64,000 nucleotides of DNA, from NCBI GenBank assembly GCA_031763025.1, contig JASSKH010000007.1, forward strand, positions 6,959,930 through 7,023,929. Reading direction: 5' to 3'. How positions within the stretch are numbered: the stretch's first letter is position 1; every line of letters starts with the position of its first letter. The notes under the pieces were generated by a model. The model did not search any database, was not told where the DNA came from, and saw nothing but the letters and a program-made list of their open reading frames with translations. This DNA is from Macrocystis pyrifera (taxonomy: Eukaryota; Sar; Phaeophyceae; Laminariales; Laminariaceae). A program made the translations under genes and the position numbers. Below, in pieces: positions 24,062 through 35,916 of this stretch.

Positions 24062-24545
24062 GGGGGGGGGCGTACTCGATACCATAGACCCTCGCATCCC
24101 GACAATGCCGGGAAGGAGCAAGTCGAGTTTTTCACCGATCGGGCAGACATTGCTTGTACCAAGCGCTAAGCGCCGTGAGGTGTTCGACGAGTTGCATAAA
24201 GGGTGAGCTGCATCTTACTAAGAACCGCTTGTGGGGCGGGCTTGCATATGGATGGCAGCTCCAATTAGTTAATTTATTGTCCAGTGTGGCCACTTCCAGA
24301 GACGACAATGGGGTTACTATGTAACTGCCTCGTGGCTGCCTCACCATATAATCACTACGTGATGCTATCATTCCCCTTGTGCGGAGTAAAGGTGATCCAC
24401 CCCTCACAAATGATGTATAACTCGATCGCCAGCTGTGACCGACCGCCAAAGAAAAAATAAAAAATAAAAAACGGTACCCTGGTTGTCTAGCTCACGTATT
24501 GAGCGGCATGTTTTACAGTGTCGTTGCCAACCGACGCCAACCCAA
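24062..24545 (+). mobile_element. dispersed repeat R1, copy 2 (full length)
   Basis: It runs from a G run through the conserved body (CACCAAGCGCTAAGCGCCGT, GCCACTTCCAGAGAC, CTATGTAACTGCCTCGTGG) to an A-rich tract (24447-24470). A tRNA-like segment follows, with TCTAGCTCACGTATTGAGCG and CAACCGACGCCAACCC. Two body frames give similar peptides in all copies because the DNA is similar. No coding constraint can be shown. Confidence 0.75.
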
Positions 24546-24608
24546 ACTATACATAATATATAGGGGGGCGGGGGTCTCAGCGACACGCTGCAACTGGAAA
24601 AAAGTGGG

Positions 24609-25067
24609 TCATACGCGCAGCGCAACCACGTCGTAATGGCCCGAATACCCTCTGCATATTTCGATACGTGATTCAGGCATTGAAGACGATCGTTTAACAC
24701 GAGTCTCTATCGCTGGACAAAGATGTCTCCACCAAAACTCATACGACACATCCTCGTACTCCGACGAAAACAAATTACGCTTTACAGGGAAAAACTGCGG
24801 GCACCAAATACCTTCACACACCCCACCGATGACCAAAGCCAAGACTTTAACGAGTTGCCCCTGAATCTTCCAGGGAAATGGTGGCAGCCCTGTCTTGACA
24901 AAGTTCCCTACATGTGCCGCCTTACCGAACCCATTCAGTACTGACGTTCCCGCCCTGCTGGAGATAAATGACTTTCCCCTTAATCCCCATCGCCGGCATT
25001 TCGCGTCGAAACTCTCCACATAAACGGCAAAACTACTGCGGCTGCGTGCCGACAGAACACCGAACAC
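24609..25067 (-). other. open frame of 152 codons, doubtful
   Basis: A GTG-initiated open frame has no ATG near its start. The composition is protein-like, with aromatic and charged residues towards the end, but there is no motif, splice support or homologue in the window. It could be a remnant of a transposon ORF. Confidence 0.15.
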
Positions 25068-25162
25068 TCTGCTAACTAACTCAATTTCATGAACACCCAG
25101 CTCGACAAGTTTGGGGAAACTAGTCCCTACGCTTCAAAGCACCTGTGCCCCAACACGACGCC

Positions 25163-25895
25163 TCACCCAGAATAATAATCGCCATTGGCCCCGTATCCAC
25201 GAAAACTACTGTTGGGGTATCCAGCGGGGCCCGACCACTTCGAGAATCTCGTGCCCATGCCTGAGGCAGCGTCGCCGCTCACCATACCCGGCACCGCCGG
25301 ATATCCCCCGGCACCGCCTCGGCGGTACCGGGCGCGCAGCTGGTAGTCTTGACGACCTTCTGGTCCCACTCCTGTGGACAGTCCACCCGTTCCCCTGCCG
25401 CCGTGTGTTCGAATCTCCTTCCCGAACGTCAAGTTCAACGGGGGGGGGGACCCAGTCCCGGGCGCAGGGATCAAAGGCGCCTGTCGACGGAGTTTCCACC
25501 CAAGATTCCCATACCGGTGTTTCGTGTAGGTGGCGGGCGCGAGTGGCAACCGCGTTGGAAAGTGTCACACTGGCAGACAAGCTCGGCAATGTTTGCTCTT
25601 CTCGAGGCTGCGTGTAGGCGAGCTGTTGCAGCCGTGAGCGCGATGCCAGAGTGCTCTGCCTACGCGACCTGCAGCCCAATACATGACGCCCCATGATGTC
25701 AGGTGGGTGCGCGGGGGATGAAACGGCACCCAAGTCGAACAAGCTCGGAAGGCGCTGGGCTTGATGTGTCGTTGCCTTCAACGAGTCCTGTCCAAATGAA
25801 AACAAACATAGCATGCGGTCGTTGCTGAGACTTGGATGTATCAACACCCGGTGACTCGATATGCATAGTTGGCTGAAGGATCGCTTCAAAAGCAT
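25163..25895 (-). CDS. possible hypothetical gene with a Gly/Tyr-rich C-terminus
   Basis: An ATG at 25895 opens a frame running to 25206. An overlapping frame (25549-25163) ends in a Gly, Tyr and Ser-rich tail (PAGYPNSSFRGYGANGDYYSG-like composition) before TGA. A C10 run at about 25440-25449 lies where the two frames would join. That is the same kind of homopolymer shift seen in the two large genes of this window, so one exon with a miscalled run is possible. Base composition is GC-rich compared with the flanks. No domain is recognised, and the start and any introns are uncertain. Confidence 0.25.
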
Positions 25896-28237
25896 TTCAA
25901 GTTACGCGTTTTTCTGAGTATGAAGGCGAGACCAGTCCAGCCAACTTGGTTTATCCCCAGCCTTGTGAACTGGGTGATACCTCGGTTGCGCGTGCTGCAA
26001 ATGTCCTCGTGGGTTAGGGTTAGGGTTAGTGCCATTATGGTTAACACGACATTCCTATTAATAGAAGGGAAAAAAAATAGTCTTGCGCGTCATGCAGAAC
26101 AACTGCATCTACAGCAACAAAACTGTACGCGCTCATACAGAAGAGTAAAATATGAATATGAAGAGGTTCCGGCTTATCGCGATGATACAAACATCAACGG
26201 CCACAAGGCTTCAACAAGTATTGCTTGCTGGCGCGCTGTGGACTGTAGCACCGGCTTTCGAAATGGGCAACATCCATTGTACCCGGCTTGTTCATGCATT
26301 CAATATTGTTTCCCTCCCCTTCTTCACTACAAGTGAGTCACGTAGGGCGGACCTACAGTACTCGCAGTACGTATAAACACGCAGTAAAAAACGAGTTATT
26401 TGTTTGACCGGACTCATTGCGTAGCTGGCTTCTCATATTTTTTTTGTAATGTAGATGTTACAGTGAACAGTTGCAGCATTTACCACGACCAAAAACAATC
26501 AATTGACCCCCCCAGGTAGTACGATATTAATAGTGGTCTTCTCGAACCCCTCCCCTTGACCCAAGTAGATATAGCGTACGAGTCCTGCGGCTCCAAGGCG
26601 TTTGGTTCTTCTTCTTCTTTTATCCTAAGGGTCTGTACCCACAGCCAGGCAGTTATGACTTATGCCGGGATCAGGTTTGTACTAAAATAAAATACAAATA
26701 CGACCAATATGGGTGGTCAATCGCAGCTGACGTCTCGGTATGTTGGTAAGATACGTATTTGGAATAGCCTTGTGTGCAGCCAGTGAATGTCTCTGTGACT
26801 CAGGAGGTGAAGCTTGCCGTCAGGGAAAATCCACCTCGCCCGAGGTATCCCGTAATCTCTGTCCCTAGCGACACACTCACGCGAGTCCCCTATCCACGCT
26901 GTCTCAAACAACTAAGCCCCGGAAACTGGTTCTCGCCCCAATATCTCCTAAACACGAAGGGTGCGATAATATATTAGACCCTAATCCAAGACAGATACCA
27001 ATGCCTCCATGAAGGAACACCACAAAAGGGACAACAACGCCTCTCTTTACGACGGGATACCACACGATACATAATAGGCCCTACGGAGTGGGAAGCGCAT
27101 GGCTACAGAATCGGTGCACTATCCGTATACAATACGGCGAGAATCGATGAGCGATGGTCAAGCTGACCCCCATTGTGCGATTCACGCCAATGATGAGGCG
27201 TGTACCGACTGTAGCGGGTATATACTGGGGGGGGGGGCTTCTTTGAGACTCTGGAGCTGACTCACGTCGAAGGAGGGTCGAAAATGGGAGCCAAGGGCGT
27301 ACTGGAATATCAGGTATGGAAGATGAGCAGAAACCACAACATCATGAAACTTTTGTGTCTCTCGTGCAAGGAAGAATGCTCGCTATGAGCGTCACGGTTT
27401 CGTGTAAAGATATTAGTACACAGCAACAGCTATTAAAATGACTTGTTAGACTCGACACCGCCAGTATGCTGCAGGAGCAACACCAACAGCAGCAAACAGC
27501 GCCAGCCGTCAGCCACTACAGTACTGCTACAATATACTGCTGTAAATACTACACTCTGAATTCGACCAAATATTACACACCCCGCACAGCGCTTGACAAC
27601 ATTGATTCCCACTTGGTGATCTAGATATTTCAGAAGGCCAGAAATTTTCCCGATATTGTACGATCTAGCTCATGTTGCCGGGTGGGACGCGTGTAATCTC
27701 CACACGATCTAGCACACATTTCCTCTCCTTGGTTGCATCTGTCCTAGATGGCAGATGATCCTGCACAGCCTCCCACAACGGCAGGTAAAGGACTAAACAA
27801 TGATCTACATAATCATTATCTGTGCAAGATGTGACATACTGTAAATGCCCAGAGGTACAGCTGTAATACAGGAGGAGTAGTATTAATAGTAGCGAGGAAA
27901 CAAACGCTAAGAAAATAATACCTGGTGTATGCATGAGAGTGTGAGAGTGCTTTTTTTAGCCGAGTCTAATTACCGAGGCGCGTGTTTGGTACGAGTTTAT
28001 TTGGGGATCGGGACTATTTCAGGAACTATTTGGAGGAACGGAAGAACTCGCGCGCACCAGCTCTACGAGTATGAATTATTTCAGATAATAGGCACATCGA
28101 CAACAGCCGTACGATTTGCTTTCTAAATATCCTTCACCAAATAAATACGTTGGTGAAGTTACCGCAACCTCGAAACATCGCTACCGCTGTGCGGAACCCT
28201 GCCGCCGTGGTGGTACAAGGTATGTCTCAGTATTTCC
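25896..28237. other. gene-free sequence, nothing recognised apart from a short TTAGGG tract
   Basis: AT-richer DNA without supported genes. It contains the interstitial telomere-like tract at 26011-26029 and a G run at about 27229. Confidence 0.4.
26011..26029 (+). repeat. interstitial TTAGGG tract
   Basis: Just under three tandem units of GGGTTA occur in otherwise unique DNA. It may be a telomere-derived insertion or chance. A second tract lies at 44085-44100. Confidence 0.6.
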
Positions 28238-28241
28238 TTAA

Positions 28242-28330
28242 CCCTTTTAGTACCGCAGTCCCGTTTTGGGGACAAATCACTTGGAATTAGACTGGTTTGT
28301 CCCCAAATCGGGACTGCGGTACTTAAGGAG
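28242..28330. mobile_element. piggyBac-like MITE with TTAA duplications
   Basis: An 89-bp foldback is flanked by exact TTAA on both sides (28238-28241 and 28331-28334). The arms begin CCCTTTTAGTACCGCAGTCC and end with a near-exact reverse complement. The inner arms contain GGGGACAAA and TTTGTCCCC. TTAA duplications are diagnostic of piggyBac-type transposition. No coding capacity is present. Confidence 0.75.
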
Positions 28331-28334
28331 TTAA

Positions 28335-29469
28335 GAAATAATCTACTCACCCCATACGAAATTATCAACATATTTAGTTTGCCACAACGGTACGGACAGA
28401 TATACATAGCACAACAACAACACCAGTATAGGCACAACCAACTTCTGTAGTGCTCGCTATGAGTACCGGTGCTGTGCAAATACAAAACTATACTTCCTGT
28501 AGTGTACGCCATCACCTACCTGTTTCGGCATGTTTACCCTCGGAATCTACAGATAAGAGGCACCGCCGTACCGTAGATATACGCCGACATTGATTGGTGG
28601 TGCAAAACATATTATGTATATCAGCAGTAAGTAGTATTAATAGTACTGTACCAGGGGTATGTTTCTCATTCGCAGTGTATGTACTTACAGTTAAAAGCTG
28701 TAGTATTCGTACTGCGTTCATGGTGCCGACTGTTGTGCTGCTCTTCGGTGCATTGGCATTATCCTTTCGCGACAATACTCTAATAATATGTAATAATGGC
28801 ACGCATCTCGTGCACACAGGGACGATAATATGTGCGTGGGTACAACAACATTGCTCCTACTATTATACTCCACCCACACACCCACACACGCTTCGGCCAG
28901 AACCAAATAAAATGGGCAACAAAAAATAACCTACGAAAAATACGTAACATCTGCCGCCTCAAAAAAATAATTTGTACCCTGGTATGTATGTACATTACAT
29001 CCTGCTGCCTGGGGAGGGTGGATCTATCACCGAGAGGTCGCCGAGGAAAGCAAGGAGACAAGTATATAAAAGGAGCACGAACCACCCGCGTTGATATCGA
29101 CAAACGGGATACTGCTGCGGCTCTAAAAAGTGTGAGCGAGACCAAACTCCAGTCCAGGTCAAAACGGGACTCTATATAGCACGAAGGCACTACTGTCTGC
29201 TGCTTGTACAACGCTGCCTGCTGCTGCATGGATTCACTCGAGGCTGGTGCATGAATACCTGTTGGTCTGTTGGTGCTTTGCGGCAAAGATCGCGCAGAAC
29301 AATAGTTAGTTCCGTATCATACGTACAGCAGTAGTAGAGAGATGCGTTGCGATGAGTTTAAGAGATAGGATCATTCTATTTCGGCGCCAGAGAGGAAAAC
29401 GTGTGGCATTCGACGTTGGTTACGTAGCACAGACCATATAACAACAATGGCGAGACTTTGCAAACTTAC
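28335..29469. other. no coding region recognised; probable intron or 3' part of the Zn2Cys6 gene (minus)
   Basis: The stretch lies directly downstream (minus sense) of a GTAAGT donor that ends the Zn2Cys6 exon. A minus-strand frame at 28780-29286 is open but has no recognisable feature. I could not place an acceptor with confidence. Confidence 0.3.
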
Positions 29470-29671
29470 AGCCTCAAGGTTGGTGAATCCCAGGTTCCTT
29501 GAAGAAGTAGGGTGGAAAGTCTTCAACATCCGCAGCAACAACAGCGCACCATCGTCCACCTCGGTCGGCACCGCCCGAGTTCCTCCTAGCTCCTGTCCTC
29601 TGATTTTATCATCCTCCTCGGGCTTTTCGGTAGAAGAAGAAGAAGCTGGATTCTCGCCAGGGGGACCCAGG

Positions 29672-29707
<36 letters not shown>

Positions 29708-30282
29708 CCCATCTTGCTAATGGTCGCCACATTGCGAAGAAAGGATGCCGCGCCTGCATCGTCATCCGAGCGCAGCTTCGCGACCTTGTAGTGAGGAGGA
29801 GCGCCTGCGGCCGACGGATCCGCCTCGGAACTGCTGCATCCGCCCGAGCCACTGGTGGTGGTGTTGTGCTGCTCGTGGTGATGAGTTGCCAGGGCCTCCT
29901 GAGGTTGTTGCCTCCGTGGTTGATACTTCGTGCCCTTTGGGGGACCGCTTCGCTTCTTGGCGCTGCGTGAGCAGCACTTGCCCATGCGAGCGCAGAGGCG
30001 GCAGGGGCTCTCGCCGTTGCAGGCACGCTTCAGCCTCACGCAGCTGTCGCAGCTTTTCCGCAGCGTGCGGCTCGTGTCCGTCGCCGTCTCGGGGAGCCTA
30101 GCGGCGGTGGTGCTAGCTGGAAGCAAACGAGGCATCTTCGAAGGTTTCAGGCGGTCATTATCGTGGAACAGTTCCGGCGCGCTCCTCCCCCCGTAATTCC
30201 AAGGTTCGGCAACTCTGGCGTGCTGTCCCTCGCACGAGCTGCTGCTGTTGCTGCTGCTGCTGCTGTTGGCCGACTTGCGCAT
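29470..30282 (-). CDS. Zn2Cys6 (fungal-type) transcription factor, first exon
   Basis: The ATG at 30282 opens a 271-codon exon. Residues 5-16 are a Ser/Asn run. Residues 78-104 carry six cysteines (C78, C81, C88, C94, C97, C104) in the C-x2-C-x6-C-x5-C-x2-C-x6-C arrangement of a Zn2Cys6 binuclear cluster. Basic residues (RLKR) lie between the second and third Cys, and a basic linker (KKRSGPPKG) follows. Such domains bind CGG-type DNA sites in the nucleus. Residues 193-203 are a Gln run and 214-218 a Ser run. After codon 271 the DNA reads GCT|GTAAGT, a consensus donor in phase 0, so I end the exon there. Reading through would add 32 codons to TGA at 29371. The downstream exons are not identified. 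Zn2Cys6 proteins are best known in fungi, so the occurrence here is notable. Confidence 0.75.
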
Positions 30283-31668
30283 CTTTCTTGAACGGGCGGT
30301 GCGGTGCTGTGCGGTGCGGCGTCCCAGGTTGCTGTGTCGGGCATTGGGGGTTGTGTAGAAAGGCAAGAGTCGCTCCGACCGTCGGGTCGTTATCTGTGTT
30401 TTTCTGTGCTCTCTTGTTCTCTTGGCGCAAACATCAAAAATCAAAACCTCAACGGACGGTGTGTGTCGCCTGAAACTAAAAGTATGACGACCGGTCCGTT
30501 CATGAGACTTTTTTGTATGTATGTGCTTGGTAAAGAGCCAAATAAATAGTGGTTGTGAGCGAGCAGCCGGAGATAGATGGTGGAAACATTTCTTGGAAGA
30601 ACGAAGCCGCGTGCAGCCACACCACCAGCACAGCGTGCGTGCGCGCTAGCTGCGCAGTTTGCCTTTTTCTACCGACTCGAGTGCGGTTGGTTATGTTGGT
30701 GTAGTGCTACTACTACTGTAGTGTGGCGTGGCGTGGCGTGGCGTGGCGTGGTCATACACAAAAAAAAACAAACTCTCTCTGATGTATAGACTACGTACCT
30801 GAATGTTTATCTATATGTATGTATGGTATCTACTACGCGGCTTTGTTTCGAAGCTGTTTTTGGCTCGTTGTTTGTGGAACAACACACCAACAAGAAGAGC
30901 AACTACTTACTATGTCTTGTAGGTGCCGCTACAGTATGTATCTGCCAAGATACACCTTGGGTACAACCTTTTTCGTTTGTGGAACAACAACGAACAATCA
31001 ATCGGAGTGGGTCGTACCTGTGGTTTTAGGGAAAAATCGGATGAATTGGATGGTGGTTCGTACACATTCTATTAAAAATTATTAAATAATAATAATAATA
31101 AATGGCTGTGCGTGCGGTGAAGCTCTGATCGATGTAATAATAATACGATATGTACAGAATCGTCCGTATTGAGGGCGTATAAATAATACAGATCAGCTGA
31201 CAACAAAAAGATGGCCGGCATTGATCTCGTCGTCCGGAGGGACAGCAGTGAAACAAAGAGAAACAAAAAACACGGACATTATCATTATTAGAATACCGCG
31301 AATAATATACTATTAATAATAGTATTAAAAGGTACATCAGTATACCGACCCGGGAAGGGAGGCGACTGCTGCTTAAATACCAGGTACCTGCTACTACCTG
31401 CACTGCGCGTTTTATATGTACGTAGTACCGGCATAATAACAACAATGTGCGTCGTACCGTCGTAGGTTCCAGGAGACAGCAAGGGAACAGCATGCGCATA
31501 CAGCAAGAAGTAGTAGTAGAGCGTTGTTATTAATAGCAGAGTTAGTTGTGATATGATGCGACGCAGAGAGAGGGTCGCGAAAACGATCCGGGGCTACGAC
31601 GAATATACACGGAAGACGCGTGTACTATTAATACTAATAATATTAAATATATACGTAAATATATAGTA
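30283..31668. other. 5' flank of the Zn2Cys6 gene; no further gene seen
   Basis: This holds the likely promoter side of the minus-strand gene. It includes a GGCGT microsatellite and AT-rich ATA and TAA stretches (31070-31105). A minus frame at 31026-31499 is AT-rich with no motif. Confidence 0.35.
30724..30751. repeat. GGCGT microsatellite
   Basis: Five tandem pentamers GGCGT lie within the 5' flank of the Zn2Cys6 gene. Confidence 0.85.
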
Positions 31669-31773
31669 TTACGGGGGGCCATAGTAAATAAGACCAAATA
31701 TTGTTAGTAAAATTATGGAAATATATTGGTTTTTGTGTGCACGGTAGGTCCTGTTAACTATGGTCCCCCATAA
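31669..31773. mobile_element. TA-flanked MITE, copy 2
   Basis: A 105-bp element with TTACGGGGGGCCATAGTAAA at the left and its near reverse complement at the right, flanked by TA on each side. It lies 11 bp from the next copy. Confidence 0.8.
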
Positions 31774-31784
31774 TAATAGTATTA

Positions 31785-31898
31785 TTACGGGGGGCCATAA
31801 TAATAGTAAACAGGACCAAATAAATATTGTTACCAAAAAAAGGTGAAATATAGGTTTTTATGTATACCATAGGTCCTATTAACTATGAGCCCCCGTAA
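31785..31898. mobile_element. TA-flanked MITE, copy 3
   Basis: A 114-bp copy with the same ends and a small insertion (ATAATAGTA) in the left arm. It follows copy 2 almost directly, in the same orientation. Confidence 0.8.
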
Positions 31899-32000
31899 TA
31901 GTGTGTGTTCTTTGTTAGACCTGTCCAGGGATACAAAGTGTCCCGCAAGTAAGTTTGATTTTAACATCTTCACATTAAATATATAGTTTTGTGTCTATTT

Positions 32001-32109
32001 GTCGACATCCAGCGCAATCAGTGTCCGTGCCGAGTCTTCAATCCTATAGAGACTATTAATAGAGATACAAGCTCCTGTGGTCGCGAAACTACGCCACAAA
32101 GAGATACTA
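32001..32109. mobile_element. M3 repeat, truncated copy
   Basis: It contains GTCGACATCCAGC, CAGTGTCCGTGCCGA and a CTCCTGTGGTCGC block in the same order as the complete M3 copy at 55835-55991, but without terminal inverted repeats. Confidence 0.65.
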
Positions 32110-33029
32110 CATTTTATTTTATTATTCAGTAAGCAGACTACAGGAGGACTAGACAAGGCAATGTCATGTCATTATACTGGATACGTCAGGCACGACATAC
32201 ATGCACATTCTATGAAATAAAAAAAACGAAAGAAGCAAAAAGAAACAAATAATAAATCGAAAGAAAAAAAAAGAAAAGAAAAGAAAAAACTGCTATCATA
32301 GCAGCTGTTGCCCCCCGTAGGCGATGCGGCAGAAAATAATAATAATGCTGAATGAACGAGCTAAAGAAACAATAATTTTATACCACTACGAACTGATACA
32401 TCAGACATATAAACAGATAAATACTAAGAACCAAGGGAAATAGCACATGCAAACCGAAACACACGAAAAAAAAGGCAGCCTCCCTCAATGCAGCCGCAGC
32501 AATTTGTGGTATGAGTAGGATATAGACATGGTATACAATCAACACGTACTGTCTGTAGTATATATCTATCTATTATCTGGTACACCTGGTGCCACGCGGT
32601 AGTACCAAAAGCACCGCGCAGCAAGAAGCACCAAGTAAGTCTGGTGTATTTTATAGAAATTGTAAACTGAATAAATATCTCGGCTTTTTAGAGTGTTCGG
32701 GGGGGGTGTGCAGCGTGAAGGCAGCACAGCAAGCAGCAGCAGCACAGACAGGACCTGGTATTAACAGCTTTTCTCTCGGGTTGCTTGCTGTTTTCAACGA
32801 TTATCGGTAGGGACAATATGTGTGCGACTATTTGTATCAATATTATTGTTATTATATGCTTTTGCCTTCTGACAAAATAGCGTAGATGCCGTTCCTATCT
32901 ACGTATATAAACCAATTATCCTTCCTTAAATCAGTAGTAGTATCCCGCATACACTTCTCTTCCTGTCGTTTCCAAATTCCCATTCCCCACAACATTTCAG
33001 TTTAGCCACCAGCAGTATAATAATAGATT
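32110..33029. other. AT-rich gene-free sequence
   Basis: Purine-rich AAAG runs at 32220-32290 and simple AT stretches. No gene is supported. Confidence 0.4.
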
Positions 33030-33540
33030 CTATTCCTCATCGACGTTCCATCCCCATGTCATTGGCCGCATTCCTCCGGCTTCTTCCTCCCTTCCCCTAG
33101 CGGCCTGGCGGCCCCTCAGGGCAAGTTTATACCTGTCTGTGTACTCCTCTACGTGAAAAATTGCAACCTGTATATAGTCACGGAGATGATCTGGAAGAGG
33201 CGTTCTTGGCAGACGCCCTTCCGCGCCAGGGACGATCCGTCCGTCCCTCCAACTATGCTTGTCGCCAACTGACCAATTAGATCGCTGCCTTCCTTTCCGA
33301 GGTGCCCAAAGCTTTCCACCGCGAGGGTGGCGAGTTTTTGCAGCTGCGCTCGTCGAAGGACACCTGCCCCGGACGAGCGTAGTGACTGCGCCTGCGCGCC
33401 TCAGAAGTGGAAGCAGCTGATCCGTCTCGGTCAGCGCTGCCTGCCCGCATGTGGATCCCCGCTTGTGGGTCTGCATACATACATACTTAATAGTACCTTT
33501 TTTCTTCACGTTCTGATAGTTTTTTTTTAGAACACTGCAC
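33030..33540 (-). mobile_element. C-terminal remnant of a non-LTR reverse transcriptase
   Basis: On the minus strand, one frame from about 33350 to 33165 reads LATLAVESFGHLGKEGSDLI, then QLATSIVGG, then ERLFQIISVTIQ. This resembles the conserved end of many LINE reverse transcriptases, downstream of the catalytic domain. The sequence continues in another frame (TDRYKLALRGRQAARG) to a stop at 33030. At least two frameshifts are present, the catalytic part is missing, and the copy is dead and 5'-truncated. Confidence 0.5.
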
Positions 33541-34170
33541 ATTGTCGGATGGCAAGCACAATAGTAATAATAGTAATAGTACCAAGAATGCGTTCAGTTC
33601 GTGCATACTTACACGTACCACAATGTCCCGACATACAAGAAACTTTTGATTTCACAAATAGTATAAAACCGGTTCTTATATACCTGGTAGATCGGTCGTT
33701 GATTGACAACAACTGTTGTTGCAGCAGCAGGAGTGTACATACAAACATGAAAAAAGCGCGTCCAAGATACGACAAGCAGTATAGACTTACCTTTTTTAAT
33801 TGTTGTGGTTTTACGACACGGACGGATGGATGGACGGATGGGTGGGTGGACGATGGGGGGCATGTACGAGACGTATACAAAAAAAGTCAAATCGCGTAGT
33901 TTATTTAGTCGAGCACGCCCCCCCCCCCCGCGCCCGCCTTTCGTTCTTCGCCCCCACCTAACTCGTACTTGCGCGTGATCAACCCCCTCCTTCCCGCCCT
34001 GACCTTCCTTCGGCCCCGAAGTAATATTTATAATCGCGCGTGATTGATTGAGTGTGGGTGCGAGGGAATCGGACTACCTTGGGCTTTACCTTCGCTTTGT
34101 ATAACAGTGAACTCAGTTCATCTAAAATCTATATTTCGTGTATACACCAGACGAGGTACGTACGTAGTAG
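33541..34170. other. gene-free sequence, nothing recognised
   Basis: A GGATGGATGGACGG stretch at 33820-33850 and a C run at 33919. No gene is supported. Confidence 0.4.
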
Positions 34171-34299
34171 GTGTGTGTGTTCTTCACATTAAACCGTTCT
34201 TCTACTACTCGTCGACATCCAGCAAGCCCAGTGTCCGTGCTGATTCTTCACCCTAGAAAGATACGAGCTCTGTGGTCACAGACTACGACACAGAGATAA
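34171..34299. mobile_element. M3 repeat, nearly complete copy lacking one end
   Basis: It begins with the M3 terminal repeat (TTCTTCACATTAAACCGTT) and continues through GTCGACATCCAGC, CAGTGTCCGTGC and AGATACGAGCTC in the reverse sense of the 55835 copy. It stops before the second terminal repeat. Confidence 0.7.
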
Positions 34300-35916
34300 C
34301 ACACCGTAATGCATTAATAGCCTACGCAATACCATGCCTTCGCACTAGGTGCGGCCGATACAACATACATACATACGCCAGCAACCAAAATACACCATAT
34401 AGAAAGAGAAGCAACGAAGAAACCAAACCGAAAAAGAAAAAGAAAATTGGAAGAATCCCAAATAAATAAATAAAATGGGAAGCCAAAGCTCACACACATA
34501 CTTACCCCGAGCATGAGCCAAAAGGGACGTGCAAGGGGGAAGAAACGAGAAGGAAAAAGGGAACTATATAGGTGGGTACATTACTTTTACTAAACAGCAG
34601 TAGTTCGTATATTCTATATCTATATAATATACTGATTGAATCCTCTCTCCTCGCTCTCCCTTGGTCGTCTGGGTGGTGAGTATACGTGGTATATATATAT
34701 ATATGTGAGTACCCTCCCCATGTCGTGTTGTCGTGTCGATGTGTCGATTTGCTTATTGGGCCTTCTTGTCTCTTCTCTTCCTTGTATTGTCAATTGTACT
34801 GCTGCTGTCTATACTTGACTCCATTCCGTATTAATGTATTCATGGCCCACATCCATCTGTCTTCATCATGCGGCTGTAGTAAGTTTGTACTGTTAAAATT
34901 AATATTAATATCTTGATCTTCCGTAGACCCCTTCAGCTTCTTGCAGCTTGTTTGGGAGAGGTTTTTTCTTGGCTCTCGCGCAAACGTGTGCATAATACGA
35001 CGATATCGAGTGTACACTGTTCTGACATCAGACATACGTATCGACATATCGCACCCGCATACATTTCATAGCCTATACGTACGCATGGCACATACGTAAA
35101 TATTTACTTCTTGCTCCTCTCCCCCATCTCAATATATATTTTGCCGTCCATTCAAACCGAGCATTGCAAGTTTGCAAGAAGTTGTAAAAGAACATGTACG
35201 CTTGAGAAGGGGAAAGGGGGGGGTGTAACCCCCCCCCCCCCGATTGATAATACCCTACCTCCTGCACCCACCCCTACACCCTCTCTCCAAATTATGGGTT
35301 TCCTTCGGCGACTCCCTCCTCTCTCCAAGCTATATTTCATTGGGTCGACTATTCGTGGCTGGCCTGCCTCCTCCCTGTTTTGTGGGTTACCTACGGTTAC
35401 CAAGCAGAAACAAATCCATTCAGAAAGCCACGCCCCCTTCCGTCATCCGTTGTTCCCCGCCCCACTGCCTATTTTGCCTGAATTTACTCCACAGTCCGTA
35501 TTTCTCCTCTGCTGTTGCCTGCCTTGGCCACCCACTTGGGCCGCCATTCGCTCAGCACGTAGATTGTACTTTCCTTCCTACTTCCACCGGCCGCCCCCCT
35601 CCGTAGCATCGTCGACGGAGCTCTCATCGTCGCTACGGCAGTAGCTTCGTGGCCCCAGCAATCCGCCCGGAGAATATCACATACTCCTCCGGGACTACCC
35701 CGATGCCGATCTCTCCTCCCCGTCTCTCCACCAGCCCGTCGCCAGCCATAGCCCCCTCTTCAGGCACAGTGGGACTGCCCGCTACTGTAGTCTCGAAAAT
35801 CCACCTGTGACCGCTCCTGTATGTCAACAGCGGTGTGTTTTTGAGGAGTTCCCTATATATGATAGCCCAATAGCTCTCTCAGTAGCCCTACCGCTTCCGC
35901 CGTTCTCTTCAAAAGC
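34300..35916. other. no intact gene; probable retroelement debris in the second half
   Basis: Contains (TA)n at 34691-34704 and paired G and C runs at 35215-35240. From 35150 on, frames on both strands are partly open in patches, as expected of decayed transposon coding sequence, but I cannot assign them. Confidence 0.3.

Noticed and set aside
26011-26029. Chromosome end
   Set aside because: Fewer than three TTAGGG units embedded in unique sequence. A telomere would have long tracts at a contig edge.
29674-29704. CAG/CTG run as an independent plus-strand Cys-rich gene
   Set aside because: The plus frame gives a poly-Cys product. The minus frame gives polyQ inside a protein with an intact Zn2Cys6 domain.
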